DNA from: Silene latifolia
Lineage: Eukaryota > Streptophyta > Magnoliopsida > Caryophyllales > Caryophyllaceae
DNA: 64,000 nucleotides
Direction: 5' to 3'
Assembly (NCBI RefSeq): GCF_048544455.1
Contig: NC_133538.1
Span: 38,844,969 to 38,908,968 of the forward strand
Part shown: positions 1-12,106 of the stretch, piece by piece
How the letters are laid out: every line of letters begins with the position of its first letter
Position numbering within the stretch: the first letter of the stretch is position 1
Program-made: the position numbers and the translations under genes
The notes under the pieces: model-generated
Seen by the model: the letters and a program-made list of their open reading frames with translations, nothing else
Told to the model about the DNA's origin: nothing
Databases searched by the model: none

Positions 1-209
1 TGCAATGCATGATCGATTCTATATGCGGAATTAAAAGATGATGCAACTATATTATATGAATGCAAAGAGAGCTAATTTTGATTAAATCTTATTCGGACCA
101 TGTCGCTAAAGCAAAATGCGGTAAGAACTTAATTAAAGAGAAGGAGAATATATACAATGCGGTGGTTCTTAAGTAACTCCACCAAACCTCTTCATTAAGG
201 AGGCTTCAA
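1..209. other. noncoding tail of element A
   Basis: AT-rich sequence downstream (on the minus strand) of the gag-like reading frame. I see no coding potential or known motif. It is probably the internal 3' noncoding part of the truncated retroelement that fills the left edge. Confidence 0.4.
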
Positions 210-497
210 TCAACCGGGATCCCCCTCTTGGAATCCCGCTATCCCCTTACCGTCTTCAAACTTTTCCATGGAGCAAGAGCTCCCAAGCTTTGATAACACT
301 TCATGTACACCATTCATTGCATGGCGCACTTCCAACCATTTCTGGGCCGCTTCTTCCTCAAGCTTCTTCTTGTCATGGACAAGAACTTCTTCCTTTTCAA
401 GGCTTGGCTCACATTTCCTTTTTCTTTTCACTTTCTTTCTCCATCTTTTGGGTTTCTTCTTCTCAATTCTCGGCTTTGTTTTTTGGAGGGGCATTAC
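210..497 (-). pseudogene. basic C-terminal fragment, frameshifted from the gag-like ORF
   Basis: A minus-strand frame that continues the gag-like ORF ending at 463 after a shift of frame near 480. It encodes a lysine/arginine-rich stretch (KKKPKRWRKKVKRKRK), then a charged, probably coiled-coil segment (EEVLVHDKKKLEEEAAQKW), and stops at 210. The basic run could bind nucleic acid, but this is inference. No catalytic domain is seen. It may be the true C-terminus of the neighbouring protein, separated by one indel, or an overlapping frame without meaning. Confidence 0.35.
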
Positions 498-2058
498 TGC
501 TAAAATCAAATTTGGGAGGGATGACATTGGAGTGATCCTCTCCAACCTTAAGCTTCAACTCCTCTTTTCCTTTTTCATCTTCTATCATCAATACTTCACC
601 TACCCCTTTTCCATCAATCTTCTTTGGGTTTTCTTTGCTTGAAGTGACCGAGCTACATTCTTCAAGGCAAGTAAATTGGTAAGAGGTGGGAGGTGGAGGA
701 GTCAACTTCTCAACATTGAGGTTCATAATGATGTCATTTTTATCCTCATTTTCTTGACCCTCCAAATGAATCGGACCATTTCCAAAGAGGAGAGTTTCAA
801 TATCTTCCAAGCTAGTGTCAAAACTACAAATATCATAGTTTTTCTCACGGCTCCTCAACTCCCCAAGTATGGCAATTTCAAATTCATCAACCTCCATTTC
901 CAAAGTCCTAACTGCTTCTCCACACTTGTCATTGACACACACTTCATCTTCATGAATTTTAGAAGGAATTGGTGGTGGGAGGTCTTCCTCATCATCATAG
1001 ATATTCTTTTGCTTTGAGATAACTTCCTCAAGAAAGTCGGTGTAATGAGGTGTCTCTTCCGTGGATGGAAGAATGACTTCCATCATTTTCATCAAGCTAA
1101 AGAACTTATTGACACATGAGTCTTCATTTGTCACTTCCACCCTTTGAGGAAAAGGAAAAGGTGGCACATAAGAAGGTTTTGGTGTACCCTTGGGTTCCTT
1201 AATAACCAACTCACCAACTTCTTGTTTTCCCGATGAGTTTTCCTCCCACATTACCATTTCTTCTTCTTCATCATCGATTTCAACTTCTTTCCTCTCAACT
1301 TCTATCCCCATTATTTCTTCAAGAACAAACTCATCATCAATTTTACTCCTATGTTCACCAATTTCGGGGGTAGTTGATACAATCGGGTCATCATTCTCTT
1401 CACTCATTTCAAATGATATTGGCCTTGACTCGTTACTAAGATTAAGGGACATGCATGCTTCTTCCATTGCCACCTCCCCTCCCATAATGATAGTATTCAC
1501 CTCATTTACCTCCATAGGATCCCTATCATTTTGCCCTTGCCCTAAAAATTCATCCGGTGGTGTTTGAGGGTCAACAAGAGCTTTGGAACCCATTAGACGA
1601 ATAAGGGTACTTTGGGAGGCATAGAGTTTCTTTAAGTGTTCGAATACTTGGGTCTCAAGAAATTTTTGATGGGCGGAGAAGCTATTCATGCTTTGTAGGG
1701 TTGAACTTTCCAAGTCTTTTATCATCTTAAACAATTTGTCATATTGAGCATCTCCCAAGAAATTGCTTGCTTGAGGTAGTGGCTCTTGATTGGAAGATTG
1801 GTTGGCAAGTGAGAAAGGAGAGTCATGGTTGTACCGGTTTTGAAAATTTGAACCTTGTCCTTGGTCAAAGCCTTGGTTGAATCCTTGATAGTTTTGATTG
1901 AATTTTTGGTCTTGATAACCTTGGTTGTACCCTTGCTCTTGGTACCCTTGGTTGTACGCTTGGTCAAAACTTTGATAATTTTCATTGCAATTTTGATCTT
2001 GGTACCCTTGATTGAAGCCTTGATTGGCTTGGTTTCCTTGGTAAAAGTCTTGGTAACC
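463..2058 (-). pseudogene. gag: gag-like ORF of Athila/Tat-type element A
   Basis: About 530 codons stay open on the minus strand after an in-frame TAA at 2059-2061 that looks like a mutated CAA in a run of NQGYQ units. The first ~100 residues are a degenerate repeat of NQGYQ/NQGF. A segment near 1100-1200 (PPFPFPQRVE, then FFSLMKMMEVILPSTEETPHY) resembles the stretch between gag and protease in non-chromoviral Ty3/gypsy elements. The rest is very acidic and rich in E, D, N and S. No retrotrans_gag core, CCHC knuckle, protease or polymerase is seen, so the element is internally deleted. There is no good ATG at the start. Lineage assignment rests on the linker motif and the neighbouring tRNA-Asp primer site. 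Confidence 0.55.
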
Positions 2059-2148
2059 TTAGTTGAAGCTTTGTTGATTCATGTTTGGCTTTGCGGTGGA
2101 TATTTTTGTAGGGACTTGTGTGTTGTGAAAGGATTTTGTAAGAAGGGA

Positions 2149-2334
2149 TCAATTTTGTTGTTTGGTTGTTCTTTGGTAAAGGTTTCTTGGTGAGATTTGG
2201 GTGGATGTGCTAGCTTGGTTTAAAGTTGCCAAGTCGGAACTCCCAATCTTTGCTAAGGTCCTTCTTCTCAAAGCTCTAAAGAGCCTTTCCGGTTCCGGGT
2301 CACTAAGCAAAGGATTATCGTTTGCTCTAGGCAT
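2149..2334 (-). pseudogene. gag: gag N-terminal fragment of element A
   Basis: Starts at an ATG on the minus strand (MPRANDNPLLSDPEPERLF, then RALRRRTLAKIG) about 160 bp downstream of the primer-binding site, where gag of an Athila/Tat-type element begins. The DPE-x-E-R followed by an arginine cluster is typical of such gag N-termini. It ends at a stop after 62 codons. The NQGY-repeat frame follows almost directly, so the main gag core between them is missing. Confidence 0.5.
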
Positions 2335-2490
2335 ATACTTCAACAAACTGTTAGTCTCCTAGTGCTTTGAGGCACTAGGGGTAAGCAATAACACACTCAC
2401 TTTACAAGAAACAAGTAACTACTCAAACAAGCAAACACCAAGTAAAGACTAAGCCTAAGACTCTAACTAGCTAAGCATAACCTAACGACA

Positions 2491-2508
2491 TCCCCGACAA
2501 CTGCGCCA
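2491..2508 (-). promoter_or_regulatory. primer-binding site, tRNA-Asp type (element A)
   Basis: Read on the minus strand this is TGGCGCAGTTGTCGGGGA, complementary to the 3' end of plant tRNA-Asp with about two mismatches. It lies 3 bp inside the LTR terminus TGATGACC... (plus strand), which fixes the element's orientation as minus. Confidence 0.7.
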
Positions 2509-2511
2509 TTT

Positions 2512-3711
2512 TGATGACCGGTTCTAGTCGTCATTCCCGGGTCAAAAACAATTTATAAATTACCCAATTAAGTAGCATAATCGGGGTCGAATCCACAAGG
2601 ATGGAGGGGGTGTATACTTAGTCGGTTCAAATCCTATTTTAGTCAACCAAAAGTAAGATTGATTAATTGTAAACTAAGATGCAAGTAAGATATAAAATTA
2701 AGCTAAATGAAAATTGCTTCTAATCAAATGAATGAAAACTAAAGTCCTTGGGTTCACTTGGGTAAGTTGAGGAAGAAAAGATTGTTAACAAGAAATGGGT
2801 AATGATGAGGGCCTATGATTGATCCTAATTTCTTAGTCAATTAGAGCTAACCAACAAGCATTTACTTAGTATGAAAAACTCATCTCGACCATGCCATATA
2901 GGCCTTCCATTGTCTTTCGACCTAGGATAGACTAAATATGATAATGAAAGACTCAAAATCTCATTTAAGAATTCCATCAAACATTTCATAGACATGGGAG
3001 TAAGGTTTTACAAACAAGCTTACACTTAGTTTAGACAAACTCATCACAAACATGCATAAAGACCATCTAATAGCATAGGCACCAAGATGGATCAAATATG
3101 TCTAAGAAAGGCTCCAACTTTCATTTAATCATCTCATTTAAGCACTTCTAAAACCATCCAATAGCACAATGCACCAAGATAAGTTAAACATTCTAATAAA
3201 AGACTCAAACTTTCGTTTAAGCATTTCATCGAGCACTTCATATGCACAAGAGTAAGACCGATTAATTACCCAATTCAAAAGGTTAACAACCCAATTTCAA
3301 TCCTCTTAATAACCCAAGATCCCCCATGACCTTAGATAAGACTACTCACACATACCTATAAGAGAGAAATTGAAAGATAAAGAAACAAGCATGAATAACA
3401 CAATAAACATGGTTACTAATTCAAACAATAATTTAAATGAACAAGAAATGTAAATAAACTAAAGGAAATGAGATTAAGAAGAGAAATTATACCAAAAGAC
3501 AATAACTTTGATTGAATTATGGAAGGATTCTTCAATTCTTCACATACAACCCAAAATTACTAAATGTATACTAATGAGAAATGAAGAACTTGGATAAATT
3601 AAAGAGCAATTACATTAATTTTTAGTAAAGATTACAACTTGGCTAGAGGAAAATTAAAAGAGGAGAAATATTCTAACTAGGGTTCTAAAATATTTGAGAG
3701 AAAGATGAACT
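2512..3711 (-). repeat. LTR of element A, part left of the LINE
   Basis: On the minus strand this LTR ends ...GGTCATCA next to the tRNA-Asp primer site. The stretch is AT-rich and noncoding, with several degenerate repeats around CACCAAGAT and CATTTCAT. It is cut at 3712-3725 by the LINE. The promoter part (TATA box) is on the other side of the LINE at 8637-8644, so the LTR exceeds 1.2 kb. Its outer end is not identified. Confidence 0.55.
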
Positions 3712-3725
3712 AACTAGTCTAATTT
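3712..3725. repeat. LINE target-site duplication, left copy
   Basis: AACTAGTCTAATTT here matches AACTAATCTAATTT at 8566-8579, directly after the poly(A) tail, at 13 of 14 positions. This is the expected mark of target-primed reverse transcription. Confidence 0.7.
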
Positions 3726-3835
3726 AAGGAAATCGAATTCACAATATCTAGAGAGAGAGAGAGAGAGAGAAAATCCCAAAAATATGCGATTTACTGCTTA
3801 AAACCCTAAAAAAAACCCTAAAAAAAACCCTAAAA

Positions 3836-5101
3836 ATGTCGATCGATTGTAGCGATCCGGTTCAATTTCCTCCTCTAAGCTCTAATTCAAACAATAAACA
3901 ATCTGTGGAAGCAACCCTAGTCTCAGATCCTTCAACGTCGGTGGTGATTGGAGGGCCTGGGAGTGGGGATGGTAATAAATCTGCAAATATTAATCAAGTA
4001 GTTGGAATTGCACTATATAATTTGGATGGAATTGATCGGGCGAGTCTTCCTCGATCGGTTGTTCGAGAATCGGAGGAAGGGTAAGAAAACTTTGCAAAGT
4101 ATTCCGGAAGAAGCTGGTGAATTGCTTCAATTTTCTGATGAGGACGTGAAAGAGGAGTTAGAATATTGGAGGAATTCCGTATATGGCTTTATCCTGGGTG
4201 CTAATCCACCTGTGGAAGTGGTGGAAGGTTTCTTACGCCGCCTCTGGGCAAGCTACCCAATTGATAAGATTTCCTTTTGTGCTAATGGTGTTTTTCTGGT
4301 TCGGTTTAAGAATGATGCTGCTAAGGATCAAATCCTTCAACAGGGACACTTCCTTTTTGATAATAAGCCTCTTATTATCAGACCTTGGAGTGAGGATGCG
4401 GCCTTAGAGAAGGAAGAGATCAAAGAAGTTCCAGTCTGGGTGAAGATTCATAATCTCCCGCTAAAATTTTGGGGGAAATGTCTTCCGAGAATAGCTGGAT
4501 TGATGGGTAAGTTTGTACTATGTGATGGTGCCACAACTGAGAAAACTCGGTTGAGATTTGCCAGGGTGATGATAGATGTCCCTTTTGGTAAGCCCATACC
4601 TAGTAATGTGAAGTTCATGGATTCTGATGGTACCATTCTCAGTCTGAAAGTAGAATTTGAATGGAAACCTATTTTATGTACTAAATGTCAAGGAATTGGA
4701 CATGAGACTGTGAAATGTAGAAAAGAGAAAAAAGGGGATACACAGAAGGTTCCTGCACAAAAGGGGGGCCAGAAACAATGGAGACCAAAGCAAGCAGTTG
4801 TACCTGTTACAAGTACCTCTGTTGGCTCTCCAACTATTTCAGCTCCGTCTGTTACTGAGTGTACTCCTTATGAAAAGCCAATAACTTTGATGTGACTTGG
4901 GCTACTAATGGTAAGTATCATATGGCAAATACTCCTGCTCGCAAAATTATCAGGCATAGTAGACAAGAGATTCTGGCAGCTAATTCTGGCTCTAACCATC
5001 TTAAAAAGGTGAACCTGCTAGAGTCTATTAACAGTGTTACCCCCAAAGTTGGAATAGGGACAAATGGTAGTGCATTACCTCCAATAGGGGGTAATGAGTA
5101 A
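3836..5101 (+). pseudogene. LINE ORF1, nucleic-acid-binding protein with CCHC knuckle
   Basis: Starts at ATG 3836 (MSIDCSDPVQFPPLSSNSN). A frameshift near 4070 moves to a second frame, and another near 4890 leads to the end at TAA 5099-5101. The middle matches the DUF4283 domain of plant L1 ORF1 proteins (FLRRLWASYPIDKISF; VWVKIHNLPLKFW). A CCHC knuckle follows at about 4675-4715 (CTKCQGIGHETVKC). In this family the protein coats LINE RNA in the ribonucleoprotein particle. The C-terminus is basic and S/T/P-rich. The stop codon overlaps the ORF2 start. Two frameshifts make it non-functional as read. Confidence 0.8.
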
Positions 5102-8100
5102 CTGGGGTTTTTGGAACATTAGAGGGTTGAATAGTCTATCTAAGCAATCTAGTATTAAAAATTTCCTTAAGCATCATCAGATAGAACTATTCGGCCTCCT
5201 TGAGACAAAGGTAAAGCCTTTGTCTCTAAATGCAGTGAGGAATAATTTATGTAGTTCTTGGTGTTTAACAACTAATACTCAATATCATAAGGGAGGGAGG
5301 ATATGGGTCTTATGGAATCCTTCTCTTTTTAGAGTCTATATTCTAAACTACAATGCACAATTCATTCATTTGGAAGCTCTTTGATTTGGCTGGGACCGCC
5401 TCCTATGTGACGTTTATTTATGCTTTCAATGATACGCAAGAAAGGAAAAGTTTGTGGTCCAATTTGTGTGAGATTAAGAAAACTATCCAGGGACCATGGG
5501 TAATTTGTGGAGATTTCAACACTGTTTTACAGCCTTCAGAAAGGTTAGGAGGTAGTAGTACCATGGAAGAAATGGATGATTTCAAAGCATGTGTTGATGA
5601 ATGTGAGGTTATGGACCATCCCCGCTAGTGGTTCTCTGTATACTTGGTGTAATAAGCATGAGCAGGTTACCAGAGTTTATAGCAGGTTGGATCGTGTACT
5701 GGTAAATCAGGAGTGGTTGCAGAATAATGGCCAGGCCTTTGCACATTTCTTTTGTGAAAGCACCTTTGATCACACTCCATGTGTAGTACAGAGGAAAACT
5801 GATTTGTGTAAAAGAAATAGGAGCTTCAAATACTTCAACATGTGGAGTAAATCTGTGGATTTTATTCCATGTGTTCAATTGAATTGGGGGAAAAAGTGGC
5901 CTGGGACAAAAATGTTTAATCTGGTTAAAAAGTTGAAGCATTTAAAAAGACCCCTGAAGGACCTCAATAGGGTTGATTTTGATGATATTGAGAATACTAC
6001 TGCTAGGGCTCGTATGTATTTGGAATCTATTCAGATTAAGCTTAGAAGTGAACCACAAGGCTGAGCTTATTCATCTTGAATCGAAGTCGCTAGCGATGTT
6101 AGATTTTTGGAGGAAGCCTGCCATGATTTCTGATTCGAAGTCTAAGGCTCGTGGGTGGAGAAAGGAGACACCAACAAGAAATATTTCCATAGTATTATCA
6201 AGGGCAGGCATATAAGGAATAGGGTGATGAGAATTGAGAATCACCAAGGTGTCTGTGTGAGGATAATAGGGAGATCCAAAGAAGCTTTCATCGAGTTTTA
6301 TCTTGAACTCACGGGGACATCTACGCCACCGCATATTAATGTGTCTAAAATGGTTGTTCAGAATGGCAAGATTTGTACTAGTGAGCATCATGCTAGTCTT
6401 TTGAGTCCTATAACCAATGATGAGATTAAACAGGTAATTTTCTCTATTCCTAATACTAAGGCTGTTGGGCCAGATGGTTATTCTAGTGCTTTTTTCAAGG
6501 ACACTTGGGACATTTTGGGGGGGGGGGGGGGACTGTTTGTGATGCTGTGCAGGATTTCTTCAAAACTGGGAAACTCCTCAAACAAATTAATCATACCCTT
6601 GTTACCCTTATTCCCAAGTGTGAAATGCCAAAGAGTGTATCCCAATTTCGACCTATTTCTTGCTGCAATGTTATTTATAAATGCATCTCTAAACTGTTAT
6701 GCAATAGGTTGGCTAAGATTTTCCCTGATATACTCAGTGAAAACCAGGGTGGGTTTATCCAAGGGAGGAGCATTGTGGAAAATATTCTTATTTGCCAAGA
6801 CTTAGTGAGATGCTACAATAGGAAAGCCATCTCACCTAGATTTATGCTCAAAGTTGACCTCAAAAAAGCATATGACTCAGTCAATTGGGGGTGCTTAGAG
6901 CAGATGATGGTTTACTTGAATTTCCCTTCTCAGATTATTTCTTTAATTAAGGAGTGCATTCAAACTGCCTCTTATTCTTTAGTCCTCAATGGTGAAACAT
7001 TTGGTCACTTCAATGGGGCAAAAGGGTTAAGACAAGGTGACCCTTTATCCCCTTTACTTTTTACCATTGCTATGGAGTATCTGAGTAGAATTTTGGCCTA
7101 TACTACAAGTAATTTATCTTTTAAATTCCACCCTCTTTGTGGCCAGATGAAGCTTTCACGCTCAATGTTTGCAGACGATTTGCTCTTGTTTTGTAAGGGT
7201 GATATTGCTTCTATAATGGTTTTATTAAGGTCTTTTGCCACTTTCTCTGTTGCTTCTGGTCTGAGCATGAACTCTACTAAGACTGATGCTTATTTCAATG
7301 GGATCTCTAATGGTGTGAAAGAAGATATTCTGCAGATCTCAGGTTTCCATGAGGGGCACATGCCTTTTAAGTACTTAGGAGTTCCAATTACATGTGGTAG
7401 AATGACAAAATCGATTGTAATTTGCTAGTGGAGAAGTGATTTGCGGGATTAGAAGCTTTGGCTCTAAGAAGATCTCCTATCTTGGAAGATTGGTCTTAGT
7501 CAACTCGATTTCTTTACGCTCTCAATAATTACTGGGTAAATATTTTTCTTATCCCTAAAGGTGCTCTCAATAAAATTAACTCCATATGTAGAAATTACTT
7601 ATGGGATGGGAGTGTGGATTATATAAGGGTTCCAATGGTGAGTTGGGAGAAGGTTTGTTCACCAAAGGAGGAAGGAGGACTGGGCATAAAGGATAGTCTG
7701 TCATGGAATATAGCTGCCATAGGAAAACTTGTGTGGTGGATATATTATAGTCCAGATAGACTATGGGTATAGTGGGTCAATCAAATTTATCCGAAGGAGC
7801 CGATGGCGGGAGTATCATCCTAGTGGGGATGTGAGCTGGGGATGGAAATCCATCTGCAGAGTCTTGGATAGGTTAGCTTCTGGATATCATAATGATCAGT
7901 GGATGCTTGATAACAAAGGTTATACTGTGGGTAGTGGTTATGAGCTGGTAAAGCAGAAGTTTCAGGCTGTTCAGTGGAATCAGTGTGTTTGGAATGGATG
8001 GTGTATACCTAGACACCAATTTATTGGTGCTCATTGCCGAGAGAAAGTTTGCGACTCAAGATGAAACTCTTTCAATTAGGAATAGTGATGATGATTGATT

Positions 8101-8463
8101 GCTATGTAGTAATGCTTCGAGACTCACAAACATCCTTTCGGAGTGTACTTATGGCGGAGGGTGTTCTCGAGATTAATAACTTTTGTGTAACATGTCAATA
8201 CCTATGTCTAATCATATGCGATGTTGGTGGGAATGGGCATGTTTCACGTTTGCGAAGGTGTCCTTTTGTGTATAGTTATGGCTGCTTACTATCACATATG
8301 GATGCAAAGAAACAAGGCAAGGGTGGAAGGATGTATCCTTAAACTGGATCTTCTCAGCAATCAGATTAGACGAGAAGTTCAAGCTAGGATTAATGCACGT
8401 CTTCTACCAGTGACAGATAGGAGAGACTTAGATTGGTTGAGGAGTGTTAAATTGTATTTGTAA
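5094..8463 (+). pseudogene. LINE ORF2: endonuclease and reverse transcriptase
   Basis: Starts at ATG 5094 within ATGAGTAA, overlapping the ORF1 stop. An APE-type endonuclease comes first: NIRGLN at the start, LLETKV, GDFNTVLQPSERLGG, SRLDRVLVN, and FDHTP near 5770. The reverse transcriptase follows: NTKAVGPDGY, FRPISCCNVIYKCISKLLCNRL, GFIQGRSIVENIL, LKVDLKKAYDSVNW, LRQGDPLSPLLF and the catalytic FADDLLLF (about 7165-7190). The C-terminal part (7700-8463) fits the zf-RVT/RNase H-like tail of plant L1 ORF2. Frame changes occur near 5385, 5625, 6065, 6210 and 6520 (the last at a run of 15 G), and a stop lies at 7428, so the copy is dead. The enzyme would nick target DNA and copy the LINE RNA in place. 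Confidence 0.85.
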
Positions 8464-8548
8464 ACCCAGTTGGGTATTAAATTGTATTAGTCTGAATGAT
8501 GTAATCTATACTAGATTACTTTATTTTAATGGAAGCTTACATTTCACC

Positions 8549-8567
8549 AAAAAAAAAAAAAAAAAAA
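8549..8567 (+). other. LINE poly(A) tail
   Basis: Nineteen A residues end the LINE directly before the right target duplication. They mark the 3' end of the reverse-transcribed RNA. Confidence 0.85.
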
Positions 8568-8579
8568 CTAATCTAATTT
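8566..8579. repeat. LINE target-site duplication, right copy
   Basis: AACTAATCTAATTT; pairs with 3712-3725 (one mismatch). Its first two A residues overlap the A tail, so its exact start is ambiguous by two bases. Confidence 0.7.
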
Positions 8580-8659
8580 CTAAGGTAGAGTAAGATAATC
8601 TAAGGTTAGCTTGCCTTTTTCTAATCTAATGTAGTCTTTATATACTACTTCTACTAATT
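8580..8659 (-). repeat. element A LTR resumes, with TATA box
   Basis: On the minus strand TATATAAA lies at 8637-8644, about 60 bp upstream of the LINE insertion point. This is where the core promoter of the interrupted LTR should be. Downstream (beyond the LINE, 3711 leftward) the sequence is leader-like, with an AACCCTAG motif. The U3 part extends right into the microsatellite; its outer end is not found. Confidence 0.45.
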
Positions 8660-8749
8660 ACTACTAATAATTATAATTATTATTATAATTATAATAATAT
8701 TAAAATAATAATAATAATAATAATAATAATTATTATTATAATTATAATC

Positions 8750-8803
<54 letters not shown>
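8660..8803. repeat. (AAT)n microsatellite
   Basis: Imperfect then perfect AAT/ATT repeats of about 140 bp with a short inverted run of ATTATTATAATTATAAT in the middle. It is not coding; poly-leucine or poly-tyrosine frames across it are artefacts of the repeat. Confidence 0.9.
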
Positions 8804-9165
8804 GCAAACTAATCGACGCATAAAAACAAAACCATCGACATAATGGCAAAACGCAGGAACAAGCGTCCTCTGCCGGGCCACCGGCGGCCGGGGCTGATAC
8901 CGGCAGCGAGTAGCGTCAAAAAAAGGGAGGAATTAACCGGGGTGTGGTGGGAGCCGGCCTGTCGGCTGCCGGGGCACCGGCATAGAGAACAAGAGCTAAT
9001 TGATGCGATTGCGAGTTTGAGGCTTGCGTGTTATATGCCGGTAGGCCGGCTGCCGGTGGCCAAGCCGGCACTGAGCACTTCAGAAATTGAGATGGGTTGC
9101 GTGCTGTCTGCCGGTGGTGAGGGCTAATGCCGGCTTACCGGTATAGAAAACAGGGGAGGTGTTTG
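8804..9165. other. GC-rich CCGG-dense segment
   Basis: The sequence abruptly becomes GC-rich, with about fifteen CCGG tetramers between 8876 and 9145, many as GCCGGC or ACCGGC. No convincing protein is encoded on either strand. It could be part of the U3 of the element A LTR or a separate insertion; I cannot decide which. Confidence 0.5.
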
Positions 9166-9690
9166 TTTGTCGAGGGGTATACGAGAGGCTATGGCGGCTG
9201 GTGTGGTGGTCCATGCTGGTTGTCGGAGGTTGGTTAGTGATGGTGGATGTCAGGGGTGCTTAGTGGTGGTCATAGGTGAGGTCCACGATGGCTGGAGGTT
9301 GCTGTTGTGGGTGGTTGAAAGATGGGTGCATGAGATGGGTGTTGTTTGTGTTGTTTATGGACGGGGGTGGAAGGAGAGGTCATGGTGGCTGTTTTGGGTG
9401 GTTGTGGTGGCCATGGGTGGTTGGGTTGTAATGGAGGAAGTTAAGGGTGACCAATGGCGGTGAGAGGTGGCTGCCACGGTGGCTGGAGGTGGCTTTAGTG
9501 GTGGTTGAAAGATGGTCGCATGAAATGGTTGTAATTGTATGTTTTTGGCTAGGGGTGGAAGAAGGGTTCGTGGTGGCTGTTGCGGTGGTCCATGGTGGTC
9601 GTGGATGGTTGGTAGGTGATGTTGGAAGTGGAGGGTGGTCAGTGGTGGTGAGTGGTGGCTGCCACGGTGGCCGAAGGTGGTAGTAAAAGC
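9166..9690. repeat. GGTGG-rich low-complexity segment
   Basis: Degenerate repeats of GGTGG, GGTTG and GGTGGCTG (CCACC on the minus strand), with partial internal duplication: GGTGGCTGCCACGGTGGC recurs near 9465 and 9650. Open frames occur on both strands because the repeat lacks stops. Such sequence resembles retroelement leaders. I see no gene. Confidence 0.5.
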
Positions 9691-10837
<1,147 letters not shown>

Positions 10838-10852
10838 ATCACCCCACCTTTT
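10838..10852 (-). promoter_or_regulatory. polypurine tract of B-left
   Basis: Minus strand AAAAGGTGGGGTGAT directly abuts the LTR terminus TGTAACACCC. This is the expected priming site for plus-strand DNA synthesis. Confidence 0.6.
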
Positions 10853-12101
10853 AAAAATTTTCGTCCTCGAAACTTGAAAATAGAAATGAAAGGTTTTAAA
10901 GATAAAACTGGACTTTTTGAAATCGGCAACCAAAACATTAAAAGGTTTGTCGATGTAAGAATTAATATTCCTTCAAAAGTTTCAAGTAAAATTTTCCAAC
11001 AGTACCAGATTCTCGTCAAAGGAACGGAAGTGTTCTCGTTGCGCATTCAAGAACATCGCACTCCAAATCGAAGCCAAGGTCAAATATCAAATCATTTGCA
11101 GAAATCCAAAGTCAGAATACTTCCAAAAACATTTATGAAGAGTCTTCCAAAGTATAAGTCTCCTTCGTGGAACGAAATTGCTCTTGTCGTATACACAAGA
11201 GCGCTAACTTTTCAAGTCAAAGACAAGTTTAAAACAAAAATCATTCGCCGACAAGCATAGAACAAGTTATTAAACGTCTCTAATAACGAGTTCTAACATC
11301 CTATAAACGTTAAAACCAAAAGAAAAAGGTAATCCACTCAAATTTTATTTTGAAAAAGCCAAATTAAAATTAAAATATTCACTGTTAAACTCAAAAAGGA
11401 GTCAGATTCTTGAAAATATAACATTAAACTTTGACAAAATAAATCGTAAATAGATCAAAGTTAGTTAGAAATTGAACAAGACTAAAAGCAACTCAGGTTT
11501 AGCAATAAAAAATAGTGATAAAGGAGTCTATACTCAAAGAAAAATTAGGGAACTAAATCAAAATTTTCATTTTAAAACCTTTAAAGTTGGTAACGTTTTG
11601 TAAAGTAATATAATTTTTTAACAACGAACCAAGAATGGTAGTTTGAAATGGTTAGAAATTGTACGAAATGAAAAGTAACCTAGACAACATAAATCCAAAG
11701 CACGTTAAAAGAATCCAAACTTAACCAACAAAAGAGGTATGATGAACGTCCTAGGGGTAAGAGTCGAAGTAAGGTCAACAAGGATGTCAAAGATAGAGTT
11801 TTTATGAGTCTCTAGACTCGAATCCAAAGGGAAAGCACAACGTAGGAGATGCATGAACGATAAAGCTTATGGTCAAGGAGGAGGGAAAGATACAAGGGTG
11901 AGTCGAGAGGAAAAATTACAAAAGGAATTCCAAGGGTAAGGCGGAAAGAAGAATACGAGAGGAACTCCGAAGGTAAAACAAAAGGAAGTTTAGGAGAAGG
12001 ATGAGCATCAAGAGATAAAAACAAGGTAAGGTTGATCAAGGATAGAAAACACACCCATAACGGTGTCGGGAGGAACGACGACTCTGACTTGATTCTCGAC
12101 A
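10853..12101 (-). other. noncoding interior of B-left
   Basis: About 1.25 kb of AT-rich sequence between the polypurine tract and the insertion point of element 1. CGAGGACGAAAATT just inside (minus strand) matches the GGGGACGAA-type motif seen upstream of the LTR in chromoviruses, including element 1 at 19143. No protein domain is recognisable. Across the target site the right flank (31283 on) carries gag of a minus-strand chromovirus. If both flanks are one element, most of pol has been deleted. Confidence 0.45.
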
Positions 12102-12106
12102 TGAAT
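12102..12106. repeat. element 1 target duplication, left (TGAAT)
   Basis: TGAAT here and CGAAT at 31278-31282 flank element 1 with one mismatch. A 5-bp duplication is usual for LTR retrotransposons. Confidence 0.5.

Larger units (their letters stand above)
3726..8567 (+). mobile_element. L1-clade LINE (non-LTR retrotransposon), full length but decayed
   Basis: About 4.84 kb between 14-bp target duplications. Order: a 5' UTR of ~110 bp with a (GA)n run (3750-3771) and ACCCTAAAAAA repeats; ORF1 with a CCHC knuckle; ORF2 with endonuclease, reverse transcriptase and a C-terminal region; a short 3' UTR; and a 19-nt A tail. That is the standard plant L1 layout. It lies in opposite orientation to the LTR it interrupts. 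Multiple frameshifts in both ORFs show that this copy is inactive. Confidence 0.85.

Noticed and set aside
1855..2193. Hydrophobic plus-strand frame opposite the NQGY repeats
   Set aside because: A shadow of the repeat on the other strand; valine/leucine runs arise from reverse-complemented AAC-CAA codons.
8654..8881. Poly-leucine/tyrosine protein across the AAT microsatellite
   Set aside because: Translation of a microsatellite.
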